Source: Torymus aiolomorphi (lineage: Eukaryota; Arthropoda; Insecta; Hymenoptera; Torymidae). From it: DNA of 64,000 nt. The DNA is taken from NCBI GenBank assembly GCA_036365515.1, contig CM070873.1:193501104-193565103 (forward strand), in the 5' to 3' direction. Numbering within the stretch: position 1 is the first letter of the stretch; every line of letters starts with the position of its first letter. Both the position numbers and the translations under genes were made by a program. Positions 34,614-45,773 of this stretch are shown in pieces. A model generated the notes under the pieces. That model worked only from the letters and a program-made list of their open reading frames with translations. It was not told where the DNA came from and made no database searches.

Positions 34614-35227
34614 GACTCCTAGAGTCATCTGCTGTAATTGAACTGCGTTTGGACGAGTTGCGCAACATGTAAAGGCAATTCTACAATGAAACCTTGAATA
34701 TTAATTTCTGATAAATGAAATAACATGTTAAATAATAATAATGTTATGCGTTCCCATAACAATCTCGATCTAAGAATTCAACGGTAGAATCACTATATTA
34801 ATTAGTTAATTAACTAGTTAACAATAACTCGAATAGGAATTGATGATAAACAAGCGAAAACGAATTTATTAATTAAATCATTAATAACTAATGGTAATTG
34901 CGCCCGTATAATTCAACTATCAATAGCAAGGTCAACGCGTTAATGAACAAATTGAGATTAGCAATAACAACTAAACCAACGGTAGTAATCTGCGATTAAA
35001 TTAATAACTATTTCAAGACTTCAAAAGGATTCAGCTTTTCACCATCAAAGAGACTGGCTCCTTTTATACCCTCTCGTCAACGGCCCAGGGTCCGCGTCAA
35101 TGATATAAAGAAGAGCCCCGGGGGGTTGTTCTTCAATGATATACGATAAAATGTTTATCACCGCGTAATACAGGTATGTTTTTAGGACGAATAGTATAAT
35201 TTAGGACAAAATTTTATGTGACATATA
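34614..35227. other. Repeat-derived noncoding stretch
   Basis: Parts of it recur elsewhere in the window. GCGCAACATGTAAAGGCAATTC at 34661 recurs near 55001, and 35096-35225 is matched in reverse around 53640-53760. AT-rich and noncoding; the parent repeat is not identified. Confidence 0.5.
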
Positions 35228-35431
35228 CTGTGGTAAAACGTAAAACGATTATGTTGCATCGCAACGCATATCGCTAAGGGTAATTTTATATTACGCCACA
35301 GCGATAAGTTTTATTTGTTTGTACACTTTGTATCTGGAAACGTTGTGCAATAAAAAATTCTTCGCTATGGGGCAATACAAAATTACCCTTAGCGATATGC
35401 ATTGCCATGCAACATAGTCGTTTCACCACAA
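35228..35431. mobile_element. TA-flanked MITE (CTGTGGTAAAACG), copy 1
   Basis: Inverted arms of about 60 bp run from CTGTGGTAAAACG to CACCACAA, including GCATATCGCTAAGGGTAATTTT and its reverse. TA on both sides. Copy 2 is at 53445-53641; because flanking sequence is also shared, the MITE was probably copied as part of a larger repeat. Confidence 0.75.
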
Positions 35432-35678
35432 TATACTCTCTAAAGTTGAATTAGTGAAAATTGCTCCTCCCACTAATGAACTTTCTAACGAACGCATTTA
35501 ATTAGAATGTTCGAATCATCGACTAGTAATGAAGAATAAATGAAATCTGATCGAAATAGCTACATTCGAATCGCTATTTTCTCAAACAGGAACATTTTTT
35601 AATTTCTAAAGTCGATGGTTTTTCATAAGGGCGAAAAACAGTATTAAAGGGCGCGGCAGCACCCTGCTTGGCGAGCAT

Positions 35679-35900
35679 GGGAGGAAATACAATAGGCGCC
35701 GTACTCTACTCCGTGCCCTGCTCCGTGCTCTGCGCCATGGTATAAGCATTCAACTGATTGGTTGATTCCACCCATCCCGACCTTAGATATATATATGCTC
35801 TATGATCCTAATAGAATCAACCAATCAGCTGAATGCTTATACCACGGCGCAGACGACGCAGGGCACGGAGCAGAGCACGGCGCCTATTGTATTTTCTCCC
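35679..35900. mobile_element. GC-rich foldback MITE, 222 bp
   Basis: The left arm GGGAGGAAATACAATAGGCGCC... and right arm ...GGCGCCTATTGTATTTTCTCCC pair over about 90 bp, with a short TA-rich centre near 35790. It ends 5 bases before the Harbinger remnant. Target duplication unclear. Confidence 0.7.
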
Positions 35901-35905
35901 TATAA

Positions 35906-36659
35906 GAGTGAATGCACGTAAGCGCCGCGCTGCGCTGCGCGGTTCTCTGCTTGCGCTGGTCCATAGTTCTGTTTCTACATTCCATTGTTAATGGTACAAT
36001 TCTCTAGATCTATGTCGTACATCTATCATTTTCATGGTCATGATCATGATTGAAGCCAAAATAAAAAAATTAGAAAAATGTATAATTTCATTAAAGTTAT
36101 TGAAATTGTTTAAAAAATTAAAAAAAAGAAACAACAATCTTGCAGAAGGTGGTGGGTTCGATCACATTTAGCAATACCTCAAAGAAATATTCATAGTGCT
36201 TATAGCACTTTATTTAAATATTTTGCATTAAAGGATCATGAAGAGTTTTATAGATTTATTAACATGAGTTTTAATAAATTTCATCATTTATTTGAACTGG
36301 TTAAAGGACATCCCATTATCGCCTAATTCCATCTTATTCATCAATAGCTGCATTTTCCAATGTTCTAATCAATTTTATAATTCATAGTATCATATATCAT
36401 AATATCATATCAATTGGATCTTGTGTTTTCTTTCTCGGCTTAAAATACTTTTGTTCTTGAACTGTCCGTTATCTAAACTATCCCTTTATTTATTTAACTT
36501 TTCATTTTGGAGCATAAACACATCGTCCGTGATTTATAAATATCATAGACATGCAACTGCTCACTTTTTTGTAAGAATATACGAATGGAACGAAACGGCA
36601 GAGCTAAGCTTCAGCGCAGTGGTAGCACGGCGCAGCGCAGCGCTTATGTACATTCACCC
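35906..36659 (+). mobile_element. PIF/Harbinger element with transposase remnant, TAA duplication
   Basis: The termini GAGTGAATGCACGTAAGCG and CGCTTATGTACATTCACCC are inverted repeats (about 75-100 bp arms). TAA flanks both sides (35903-35905 and 36660-36662), the TWA target of PIF/Harbinger. Internal coding at 36111-36326 supports the assignment. Confidence 0.75.
36114..36326 (+). pseudogene. PIF/Harbinger transposase N-terminal fragment
   Basis: The frame encodes lysine-rich residues, then RRWWVRSHLAIPQRNIHSA, then YSTLFKYFALKDHEEFYRF and an NMSFNKFHHLFELV block, ending at TAA 36324. This W-W-V-R...Y..L...L.D...F..F..M....F..L pattern is the N-terminal signature of Harbinger nucleases. Only about 65 residues survive; the DDE domain is absent. 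Recognition is from memory of the family. Confidence 0.65.
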
Positions 36660-36694
36660 TAACGAACGAAGTGACGGACGACTGCAGGGTTGGT

Positions 36695-36795
36695 TGCGTA
36701 TAATACCGCGGTATTATACACGACACGATAATGGTATAATACATAGTATAATACCGCCGTGATTTTGCTCCGCGTTTGAAAGTATAATACCTGTA
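36695..36795. repeat. GTATAATAC motif cluster 1
   Basis: GTATAATAC or GTATTATAC occurs about five times within 100 bp. The same motif clusters at 52675-52815 and 55590-55720. Confidence 0.7.
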
Positions 36796-36799
36796 CAGT

Positions 36800-37237
36800 G
36801 GTCTCAGCGCGAGCATAATCAGAGCGCGAAGTTCAAAAATCCTAAAAAATTAAGATTTTGAAAGTTCAAAAAAAATTAATTTAATGCATCGATTGATTCA
36901 ATTACATAATTTGAACAAAGTTACAATGAAAATTATAATTTTTAAGTTTATTTTTCATGTTTTGAGCATTTTTAAATTTTCATCTCGGAGACGATTATAA
37001 TTTGGTTTTTCGCAAAATTTCAATGTTAAAACATTCCGAGTAATTGTTTCATGATAAAACATAATTATTTAATTGGAAATAAACAACAAAAAGTAAATTT
37101 CTTACGTAAGAAAAATCCTAATAAATTGTCCGCTCTGTTTTACCACGCGAAAAGCGTGAAAAGCGGCGTAGAGCAAGCTATAGTTTGTGCTCCGCCGTCG
37201 CGGCCAAGGTAGGTAAGTTTAAATAGAGAGAATTGAA
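36800..37237. other. Noncoding stretch before the R1-type copy
   Basis: AT-rich, with no gene or recognisable repeat; ends at an (AAT)n tract. Confidence 0.5.
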
Positions 37238-37238
37238 T

Positions 37239-37313
<75 letters not shown>

Positions 37314-37324
37314 TAATAATAATA
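37238..37324. repeat. (AAT)n microsatellite at the 5' end of R1 copy 1
   Basis: About 29 units with one interruption, directly abutting the 5'-truncated end of the LINE copy. Confidence 0.95.
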
Positions 37325-37326
37325 AT

Positions 37327-40163
37327 TCGAGGACGCGCTTAGGGGCATCCCCGGCCCCGTTATCTTCGCGGGGGACGTTAACGCCAGAGCCATTGAGTGG
37401 GGCATGACGACGACGAACAAACGTGGACGGCTGCTGTTGGAATTGGCCGCGAGGCTAGACCTAACAGTAGCAAACGTGGGACAGGCGACGACATACAGGA
37501 GACCCGGCTATGGCGCATCCATCCCAGACGTGACCTTTGTGACGACTGGACTTCTCCGAAATGTCGAGGGGTGGCGGGTGTTCGAGGGCTACACGGCCAG
37601 CGACCACCAGTACATCATCTTCGGAGTGACCGACAAAGCACAGAACAGAACAGGGACCGCCCAAACTCCCGCGGGATGGAACATGAGAAAACTAGACGTT
37701 GACAAACTGACGGCACAGCTGGACAGTGAACCGGACCCGACAACGGCGATCCCTCGCGGCATCGGTGGTAGGGAAAAGGCTGAAAAGCTAACAGAGGAAA
37801 CGTCGGGGCTCTTGAGACGGCTCTGTGACGCCTCTATGCCAAGAAAACGGACGAGACGTGACAAAGAACCGGTGTACTGGTGGACCGAAGATATCGCGCG
37901 CCTCCGACGCGAATGCCTACTGCTCCGACGGAGGGCCCAGCGCGCCCGCAACAAAGCGGACGCGATGACCCACTCGGAAGAGTACCGGGTAGCGCGCAAA
38001 GAACTGAGGCGCGCTATCAATGACAGTAAAAAGGAAAGTTGGACCAAACTGATTAACGAGGTGGACTCAGACCCTTGGGGAGCGGGTTACAAGATCGTCA
38101 CCCGCAACCTGAGAGGCAACAATCCACCGGTAGTCAGGGACGAAGAAACGATGGACAGAATCATTGACGGACTCTTCCCTACACACTTAGAACAAGGGTG
38201 GGGGGGCGACGATACTAGCGGCGACGAGGTGCATGAGTTTACCCGGGGTGAGCTCAGCTTGGCTGTTGCGCAGCTCCCGGCGGGGAAGGCACCAGGTCCG
38301 GACGGTATTCCAGCGGAAATCCTCGGGATTGTTGCAAAACGACGCCCGGGGATACTCCTGAACCTATATAATACATGCCTGGCGGAGGGCGTGTTCAGCA
38401 AAGATTGGAAGACGGCGCGACTGATCCTCATTGACAAAGGAAAGGGTGGGGACCCGGACTCGCCGTCATCCTATAGACCGCTGAGCTTGCTGAATACACT
38501 TGGCAAGCTCTTCGAAATGCTCCTGAGACCGCGAATCCAACAGGCGGTTCGGGACGCTGGCGGCCTGAACGACAGACAGTACGGGTTCAGACAAGGACGA
38601 TTGACGATAGGAGCGATCCAAAAAGTGATCGACTCCTTTGACAGAGCACAGACTAGACCCCACAAGAACAGGCCAATAGTGCTCATGGCAACACTTGACG
38701 TACGAAACGCTTTCAATTCGGTGAGGTGGACGGACATCGTGCGGGCATTCTCCGACGCTTTCCCGCTGCCCCCATACCTTCTCCGAATCCTCAAGGACTA
38801 TCTACGAGACCGTTACATTACGTACGGGACGCAGACTGGGGTTAACCTTTAGAGGACGGGATGGCCCCTATACGGGCCATGCCCATGATCGACCCTTTAC
38901 ATGTGTTAGTTTTGAGATGTGAGACATCACAAAAACTCGATTTCTATAGAAAAGTGAGAGAAAACAGTAAACCCAAATCCCCGTCCTCTAAAGGTTAAGA
39001 AAAGAAAAATGACGGCGGGAGTAGCGCAGGGCTCGATCCTTGGCCCCGATATTTGGAACGTAGGTTACGATGAGGTGTTGGATCTTCCGATGCCGCCAGG
39101 GGTCTATCTGGTCGGCTACGCAGACGATCTGGTCATCGTCATCACGACCAAGGATACACAACTGGCTCAGATGAGGCTGACCCAAGCCATGAGACGGGTG
39201 GACGAATGGATGCAAAGCCAGGGACTACAGCTGGCCATGCAAAAGACGGAGTTACTATACCTAACTAGGAAACGGATAGACACGACGATACCCATGACGG
39301 TGGGGACGTCCGTTGTGCATCCTGGACGGTCCGCCAAATACCTGGGGGTGACCCTGGATACGAGGATGACCTTCTGGCCGCACATACGTGGCGTCGCTGA
39401 GAGAGCGGCATTAAAGACCGCCGCCCTCGCCCGCCTCATGGCAAATACGAAGGGACCGAGACCGAGCGTACGACGACTGCTTATGACAGTGACCAACTCG
39501 ATGCTCCTTTATGGGGCCGAGATATGGGCGGACGCGACGCGAATAGAGAAGTACCGCAAAAAGATCGCGGCGGTACAAAGACTGGGAGCGCTGCGAATCG
39601 CGTGCGCGTACCGCACCGTCGCAGAGGTGGTGGTACTAGTGATCGCAGGGGTTGTCCCAGTAGACCTTCTCGCTCTCGAGCGGAAGAGGATCTACGAGTA
39701 CAGCGAAGAAAGGGGAAGAGCGAGGGCCTCCATAGACGCACGGACGACGACGCTGACATCCTGGCAAACGCGATGGACAGACAGCGACAAAGCCAAGTGG
39801 ACGAGACGCCTCATAACGGACGTGCGACTCTGGCATAAGAGAGGAGCTGGGGAGGTGAATTTTTACCTGACCCAGTTCCTATCCGGACACGGATACTTCC
39901 GCCAGTATCTGCATCGGATGGGGAAGGTAACGACCCCGTCCTGCAGGTACTGCGGACATAATAGAGACGACGCGGAGCACACATTTTTCGTGTGCCCCCG
40001 CTGGATAGTCGCGAGACACAGACTACAGACGAAGACAGGTGACATCACACCGGAGAACGTCGTGACACTGATGCTGTCAAGCAAACAAAACTGGGACGAC
40101 ATAGCACGCTACGTGACTCACGTACTACAAGGCAAAAAGACTGACGGTTGCCTTGAAAACTGA
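37327..40163 (+). pseudogene. R1-clade ORF2: endonuclease C-terminus, reverse transcriptase, zinc finger
   Basis: Frame 3 is open from the truncation point. Endonuclease motifs include FAGDVNARAIEWG near 37365 and ASDHQYI near 37600. The reverse transcriptase has KAPGPDGIP near 38285, YRPLSLL near 38470, DRQYGFRQG near 38570, DVRNAFNS near 38700, AGVAQGSILGP near 39015 and YADDLVIV near 39120. A C-terminal CRYC...H....C zinc finger lies near 39945. The MITE brings a TAG immediately after its first codons, so the protein would end at 38852. The inserted 149 bp plus the duplicated 4 bp total 153, a multiple of three, so precise loss would leave an open frame. The missing 5' endonuclease part still prevents function. 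Confidence 0.85.
38846..38994. mobile_element. 149-bp piggyBac-like MITE inside R1 ORF2
   Basis: The inverted ends CCTTTAGAGGACGGG and CCCGTCCTCTAAAGG are each bounded by TTAA (38842-38845 and 38995-38998). TTAA plus CC-starting termini are typical of piggyBac MITEs. It sits between the reverse transcriptase fingers/palm segments, after YGTQTG. Confidence 0.85.
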
Positions 40164-40410
40164 TACAGAAGACGAAAAACAGACAGACGAGACAAGATAT
40201 ATAAGATTGCCGTAGGGCATAGAAACGCCGACCGGTCCGAAGTAATGTGTATAACAGTTCCGGACCGGATTCCGGTGAACGCCGCGGGAAAGGTTTTGGG
40301 TGTTTAGGGGTAGAAATCCCTCACACCGCGGAGCCGGCGCTTCGTGATGGTGGGCCCCCTCCATGCTGTAAGCAAGGACGGGGGCCTCGGAAGATTCACC
40401 TAGTACCTCG

Positions 40411-40440
<30 letters not shown>

Positions 40441-40442
<2 letters not shown>

Positions 40443-40457
40443 ATAATAATAATAATA

Positions 40458-40510
<53 letters not shown>

Positions 40511-40522
40511 TAATAATAATAA

Positions 40523-40560
<38 letters not shown>

Positions 40561-40587
40561 CGAATTATTATTATTATTATTTTTTTC
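40441..40587. repeat. (AAT)n / (TAG)n / (ATT)n tract between two R1 tails
   Basis: AAT repeats (40441-40524), about 12 TAG units (to 40560), then ATT repeats and a T run. It separates the A tail of copy 1 from the inverted tail of copy 2. Confidence 0.9.
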
Positions 40588-41678
40588 CGAGGTACTAGGT
40601 GAATCTTACGGGGCGTCCGTCCTTGCTTTGGAGGTGGAGCAAGAAGGGAAGCCCACTAAGACCATCACGGAGTAGCGGACTCCGTGGTGTGAGGGATTTC
40701 TACCCCCTAAACACCCAAAACCTATCCCTACGGCAGCCTCGACCCGGAACCGCTTTCGCATTACTTCAGGTCGGGCCGCAGCCCTACCGCCCTCGAGGGC
40801 GTCATCCGTCCTTCCTACGTTCTTTCTTTCTACGATACCCTATCTAATCTATTAAGCATCCGTCTCGTTTTTTCGCGCGCAGTACCCCTTCGACGAAGGT
40901 ATTTATCGCGTCCCATCGGTCTTTCCCTGAAAGCATGCATTCGATCACCACGTCGGGCCAGAGTCGCTCTACCATCACCTCCAATCGTTGTTTCCGCGGC
41001 CCACCTATTACTTGCGAAAAAGGTGTGTTCCGCGTCATCCCTCTCGTGCCCGCAGTATTTACATTTCGGCGTATTTATTTTACCTAATTTAAATAGGTAA
41101 TATCGAAAGTATCCATGTCCTGTCAGGAACTGCGTAAGGTAAAAGTTAACCTCTCCGTACTTCCGTCCCAGGCACCTCGTTATGTCTTGAATCAATATGT
41201 AGGTCCATCTACCCTTCGTCCCCGCCCTCCACCTCTCATGCCAAGTTTGTAGCGTCGGGCGACGGGCTTCGCCCTCCGCGTCTGCCCGTCCTACTTCTGT
41301 GCTCCTATCGTAGATCTCCTTCCGTTCCCGTGCAAGCAGGTCGATCGGAATCATACCAGCTATCACCGCCACAGCCTCTACCGACACCGTCCGATACGCG
41401 CATGCAACTCTCAGCGCACCTCGCTGCTGCACCACCACCATTCTCTTCCTGTACTTGATAACTTCCATGGCATCAGCCCAAATCTCCGCTCCATAGAGGA
41501 GTATAGAGTTGGTCGTCGCCATGAGAAGTCTTCTCTTGGATGTCCGCTGGCCTCCAACGTTGCGCATTAACCTGCTTAGCGCCGCTATACGTGCTTCTGC
41601 CTTTGCCGTTACTTCCCTGATGTGGGGCCAAAAGCAAAGCTTTGAGTCCAGGGTGACACCTAGATAATTCACTACACA
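40588..41678 (-). mobile_element. R1-clade LINE, copy 2, 5'-truncated, reverse orientation
   Basis: On the minus strand it ends with a 3' UTR closely related to copy 1 (both end CACCTAGTACCTCG before the A tail). Only the last third of ORF2 is present. At its 5' end the 25-bp sequence at 41609-41633 is repeated in inverted form at 41679-41703. Confidence 0.85.
40848..41678 (-). pseudogene. R1-clade ORF2 C-terminal fragment
   Basis: Homology to copy 1 begins at NYLGVTLDSKLCFWPHIREV and runs through SILLYGAEIWADAM, RVACAYRTVS, FYLTQFLTGHGYFRYYL to the zinc finger. In that finger the last cysteine is serine (HTFFASNRW). A frameshift near 41020 moves the last part (IECMLSGKDRWDAI, DGCLID) into another frame. 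Confidence 0.8.
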
Positions 41679-41703
41679 TTTTGGCCCCACATCAGGGAAG
41701 TAA

Positions 41704-42462
41704 ACCACCAACAAACTCCGCCGACCGCGCGCTGAAGCGGTACTGGTAAAACCAACAGAAGGTAAAACTTATGCAGACGTGCTGCAAAAGATTAAAGATG
41801 CCGTAAACCCATCCACAACCCATACCGTGTTCAAAACGATTAGATGTACCCGAGGAGGGGAAGTACTACTGGAGTTGTAGTCCACGCAAAATAAGACCCA
41901 ATTCAGCGACGAAGTTAGAAGAGCTGTGGGGTCTGATGCAACCGATGTCCGCGACAGTATCCCGAAAAGAACCATAGAGATCCGCGATATAGACGCATGC
42001 GTGACGGTGGACGAAGTACGACAGGCGATAGCTCAGGCAGGAGAAGGAGGTGAGATCGAAATCCGTCTAACGGACGCGAATAACAGGGGCCAGCGCTTGG
42101 CGATAGCTAGTGTACAGGAGGCAGAGGCAATAAAGCTACTTAAGACTGGTAAACTTAAGGTTGGCTGGATAATCTGTAAGGTACGGCGCAGCATTCCGTT
42201 AGTCAGATGCTTCAGGTGCTTGGGTTACGTACACTATGCAAGAGATTGCAAGGGAACTGATAGATCGAAGATGTGCTACAACTGTGGGCAAACGGGGCAT
42301 CTCGCCGCGAATTGTAACAACGAACCACACTGCGCATTGTGCTCAGAAATGGCAGTAAATGTTACTGAGCAAAAACACATCCTAGGGACAACGAATTGCC
42401 GGGCGTTAAAGCTAGCCTTAGATAAGAGAAAACAACAGCTCGAAAATGGCAGGAGAAATTAG
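41704..42462 (+). pseudogene. R1-clade ORF1 (Gag-like) C-terminal part
   Basis: The frame runs from the truncation point with KPTEGKTYADVLQKIKD near 41749. A TAG at 41878 is the only break. The remainder carries three Cys/His knuckles: CFRCLGYVHYARDC, CYNCGQTGHLAANC and CALC, at about 42208-42345. This type of protein binds the element RNA. It ends at 42462, overlapping the ORF2 start. Confidence 0.8.
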
Positions 42463-45400
42463 AATAGTACAGGGCAACATGCACAGGAGTAAAGTAGCGA
42501 ACAATATACTCAGACAGATTCAGGCTGAGCATAAAGCGGACGTGCTACTCATGTGTGAGCACTACGAAAACCCGAGCATACAGTCGTGGCTTCCGGATAA
42601 GACAGGGACTGCTGCCATCTGGATCGCAAACCCTGGGGCGGTACCGGTTGAGGAAAAAGGGCTGGGCGATGGATATGTCTGGATTAAGAGGAGGGGGGTA
42701 ACATATTTTAGCTGCTATTTAACTCCAAGCGACAGCAATGACATGTTCAGGACAAAACTAACCACGCTCGAAGATGTCATTCGGGACTGTACGGGGTATG
42801 TCGTATTAGGAGGTGATCTCAACGCCAAAGCGGCAGTGTGGGGCGAGCGTACGGATGCGAGAGGCAAAGAGGTAGTAGAGATGGTAGCCAGAGTAGGACT
42901 TATTGTACTTAACAGAGGCACCGTGACGACCTTTAGGAGACCAGAGTACAGACAGACGATAATCGATATTACGGTAGCATCCGAGGGATTTGCCCCTAGA
43001 ATAGACGGTTGGAGGGTTCTGGAGGACTTTACCGCAAGCGACCACCAGTATATCTTTTTCTCGGTACTGTTTCGATCGCGATCGCGGCCTGAGCAAACGA
43101 CCAAGAAAGATGCTAGGTTTAACACCGATAAGCTGAACCCAGACGCATTCAGCCTGACGATCCGCAACGGATACAGCGAAATGAAACGAATAGGAATCGG
43201 CCACCGGGCGGCAGAGAACATCGCGTCAACTGGAATGCGAGTTATACTGCGCGCATGTAAGGCATCAATGCCCCGAAAAAAATGGCCGGTAAAAAGACGG
43301 GCTGTATACTGGTGGACTGAGGAAATCGCGGAACTAAGACGCATAGCCAATCGGTGTCGCAGGAAGGCGTCGAGAGCAAAAAAGAACGGGACTGACATAA
43401 ATCTCAGATGCGCGGAGTACAAGGTCGCGAAAAGAGCGCTACAGTGGGCGATCAATCAAAGTAAAAAGGAAAAATTTAAATGCCTTATCCAGGATATTGA
43501 CGCAGATATCTGGGGAAAAGGGTACCAAATAGCAATGCGGCGACTAAACCCCTCTACACCTAGTGTAGCACAAGACGCACAGACGATGACTAGGATTGTG
43601 GATGAACTTTTTCCGACACATGACCCCCGAGAACCAGATGAGGTGATAGAGATAGGTGAGATACCGATGATATCAGAGGCCGAACTGAAGCTAGCTGTTG
43701 ACTCACTCAAAAGCAGGAAGGCGCCTGGCCCGGACGGCATACCGACAGAAGCACTGAAGGCTACAGTGCGGGCCTGCCCACAGCTGTTGCTGGATATGTA
43801 CAACGGGTGCCTGAAGCAGGGCCACTTCTACAAGCAGTGGAATGTTCAGCGTCTGGTACTTATTAGCAAAGGAAAAGGTGACCTAAACACTGCCAGTGCG
43901 TACAGGCCTCTATGCATGCTGGATACTGCAGGGAAGGTCCTCGAGAAGATCATTAGACCTAGGTTACAAAGCGCAATTCAGGCTGCCGGGGGTCTTTCTG
44001 ACAGGCAATACGGCTTTAGACCAGGGCTCTCAACGATAGACGCCGTTAGGACAGTTGTTAACATAGCTGAACAGGCACAGCAGGGCAATCATTACTCTCG
44101 TAAGATCTGCGTAGCCGCAACATTAGATGTTAGGAACGCGTTTAACTCGTTGCGATGGAAAGATGCTCTCAACACATTAAGAGATAGGTTTAGAGTTCCT
44201 GGGTATCTACTTCGTATAATGCAGAGTTACCTTAGCGACCGAGTATTGCTTTATGATACAAACCGAGGGACGCAGGACTAAAGTAGTGACAGCTGGCGCG
44301 GCGCAGGGATCGGTACTAGGACCAGACATCTGGAATATAGATTATGACGAAATACTTGGCTTAACGGGGCTACCAGAAGGCGCTAGCCTTGTAGGATACG
44401 CTGATGAGATCGCGCTGGTCATCATTGTAAAGGACTTGGAAGAGGCTTAGAGAAAGCTAGACGTAGCAATGAAGCGTATACTTAACTGGCTCCGGGAACA
44501 CAGCCTGCAACTCGCCACCCACAAATCCGAGGTAGTATTACTCACGCGAAAGAGGATACACACTATTGTACCGGTGAAAATCGTAGATATCACAATTGAG
44601 ACAAAGAAGGCAGTAAAGTACTTAGGGTTGTGGCTCGATAATAAGCTAAGCTTTTACGAGCACATTAGGCAGGCATCCGAAAAAGCGTCGAAGGTGGCCG
44701 CGACACTGAGCTGGCTGATGGCGAACGTAGGCGGGCCCAAATCAAGTAGACGAAAACTACTTATGTCCGTCGTACACTCGATATTACTCTACGGAGCGGA
44801 GGTGTAGGCAGAAGCCTTAGAGGTTGAGTTCCACCAGACAAAACCGGAGGCGGTCCAACGACACTGCGCGCTTAGGATTGCATGTTCGTATCGAACGGTG
44901 TCGAAGGAAGTGGTGCTGGTGATCGCGGGGGTTATGCCCCTCAGGCTAATGGCAAAACAACGAAAATTAGTTTACGACAACAAGGACCGTATGGGTAAAG
45001 TCAACGCGGCCAAAGAAGCTAGAGATATAGTATTGGACGCGTGGCAGCATGACTGGGACTGCGCCGAAAAAGGGAGATGGACACGCAGACTGATCGGACA
45101 GATACGGCCGTAGACTGAACGCAAATATGGCGAAATTAACTATTACATAACGCAGTTCCTCACAGGACACGGGTTCTTCCTTGCCTATCTTCACAAGATG
45201 GGTAAGGTACGCAGCCCTGCATGCGTGTACTGTGAGGCGGGTGTTGATGACGCAGAACACACGTTTTTTGCATGTAATAGGTGGTCGGATGAACGATACG
45301 AATTAGAAAACACGACAGGGTGCTTAACACCTGACACTGTAGTAAGCGTGATGACCAGGAAGAAAGAGAATTAGGACGCATGCGCGTACTTCGTAGAGAC

Positions 45401-45465
45401 AGTACTGCGAGAGAAAAAAGCCGACGAACACCTTGTAGACTACACTAGAATAAGGGGCCCGAGGT
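42446..45465 (+). pseudogene. R1-clade ORF2 (copy 3): endonuclease, reverse transcriptase, zinc finger
   Basis: The ATG at 42446 (AAAATGGCAGGAG) opens the endonuclease with IVQGNMHRS, a VLLMCEHYE block, VLGGDLNAKAAVWG near 42800 and TASDHQYIF near 43033. The reverse transcriptase follows: KAPGPDGIP near 43720, DRQYGFRPG near 44000, DVRNAFNSLRW near 44128. A frameshift near 44260 moves the rest to another frame. There the catalytic box reads YADE instead of YADD, and stops at 44448, 44805, 45111 and 45372 (all TAG) follow. The terminal zinc finger (CVYC...H....C near 45220) is intact. Confidence 0.85.
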
Positions 45466-45773
45466 AGATGTAGCGAGCATACTAAACGGAGGTGACTTAC
45501 ACACGCAAAACGATGGACAGACGACGCAAAAGTAGGAACATTCCCATAGCGGAACTAGGGACACCGCGCTGAAGTAATCCGAATACGCTGCCGGCGCGGA
45601 GAAACATGTCCAGTATATGGAGGTGGGCGTTTAGTGGGTATTCTCGTTCCAGGCTCGTCGACCTAAGCGTAGGCGAAAAATCTGGAGCGACTGAGCCCCA
45701 CACACAGGGACTTGGGACCCGCATGTCCCCGCTACGGTGCGTTAATGCATTCTCCAACTCCACGGAAAAAAAA

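Larger units (their letters stand above)
37325..40440 (+). mobile_element. R1-clade LINE, copy 1, 5'-truncated
   Basis: It starts abruptly inside the endonuclease domain, carries the rest of ORF2, a 3' UTR (40164-40410) and a 30-base A tail, then (AAT)n. ATLDVRNAFNSVRW near 38695 and YADDL are typical of R1-clade reverse transcriptases. A 149-bp MITE interrupts ORF2 at 38846. Apart from that, the frame is continuous from 37325 to 40163. Confidence 0.85.
41704..45773 (+). mobile_element. R1-clade LINE, copy 3, nearly full length but decayed
   Basis: It contains the C-terminal half of ORF1, all of ORF2, a 3' UTR and a tail of A followed by (ATT)n. ORF1 and ORF2 overlap by 17 bases (42446-42462), as usual in the clade. 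It abuts copy 2 head-to-head. It diverges enough from copies 1 and 2 to be a separate family. Confidence 0.85.

Noticed and set aside
34370..34672. 100-codon open frame
   Set aside because: It covers the end of a Harbinger-type MITE and flank; no similarity to a protein is apparent.
36421..36762. 113-codon open frame
   Set aside because: Crosses the right terminus of the Harbinger remnant into unrelated DNA.
42715..43455. 246-codon minus-strand frame
   Set aside because: Antisense of the R1 copy 3 endonuclease and linker, with no known motif.
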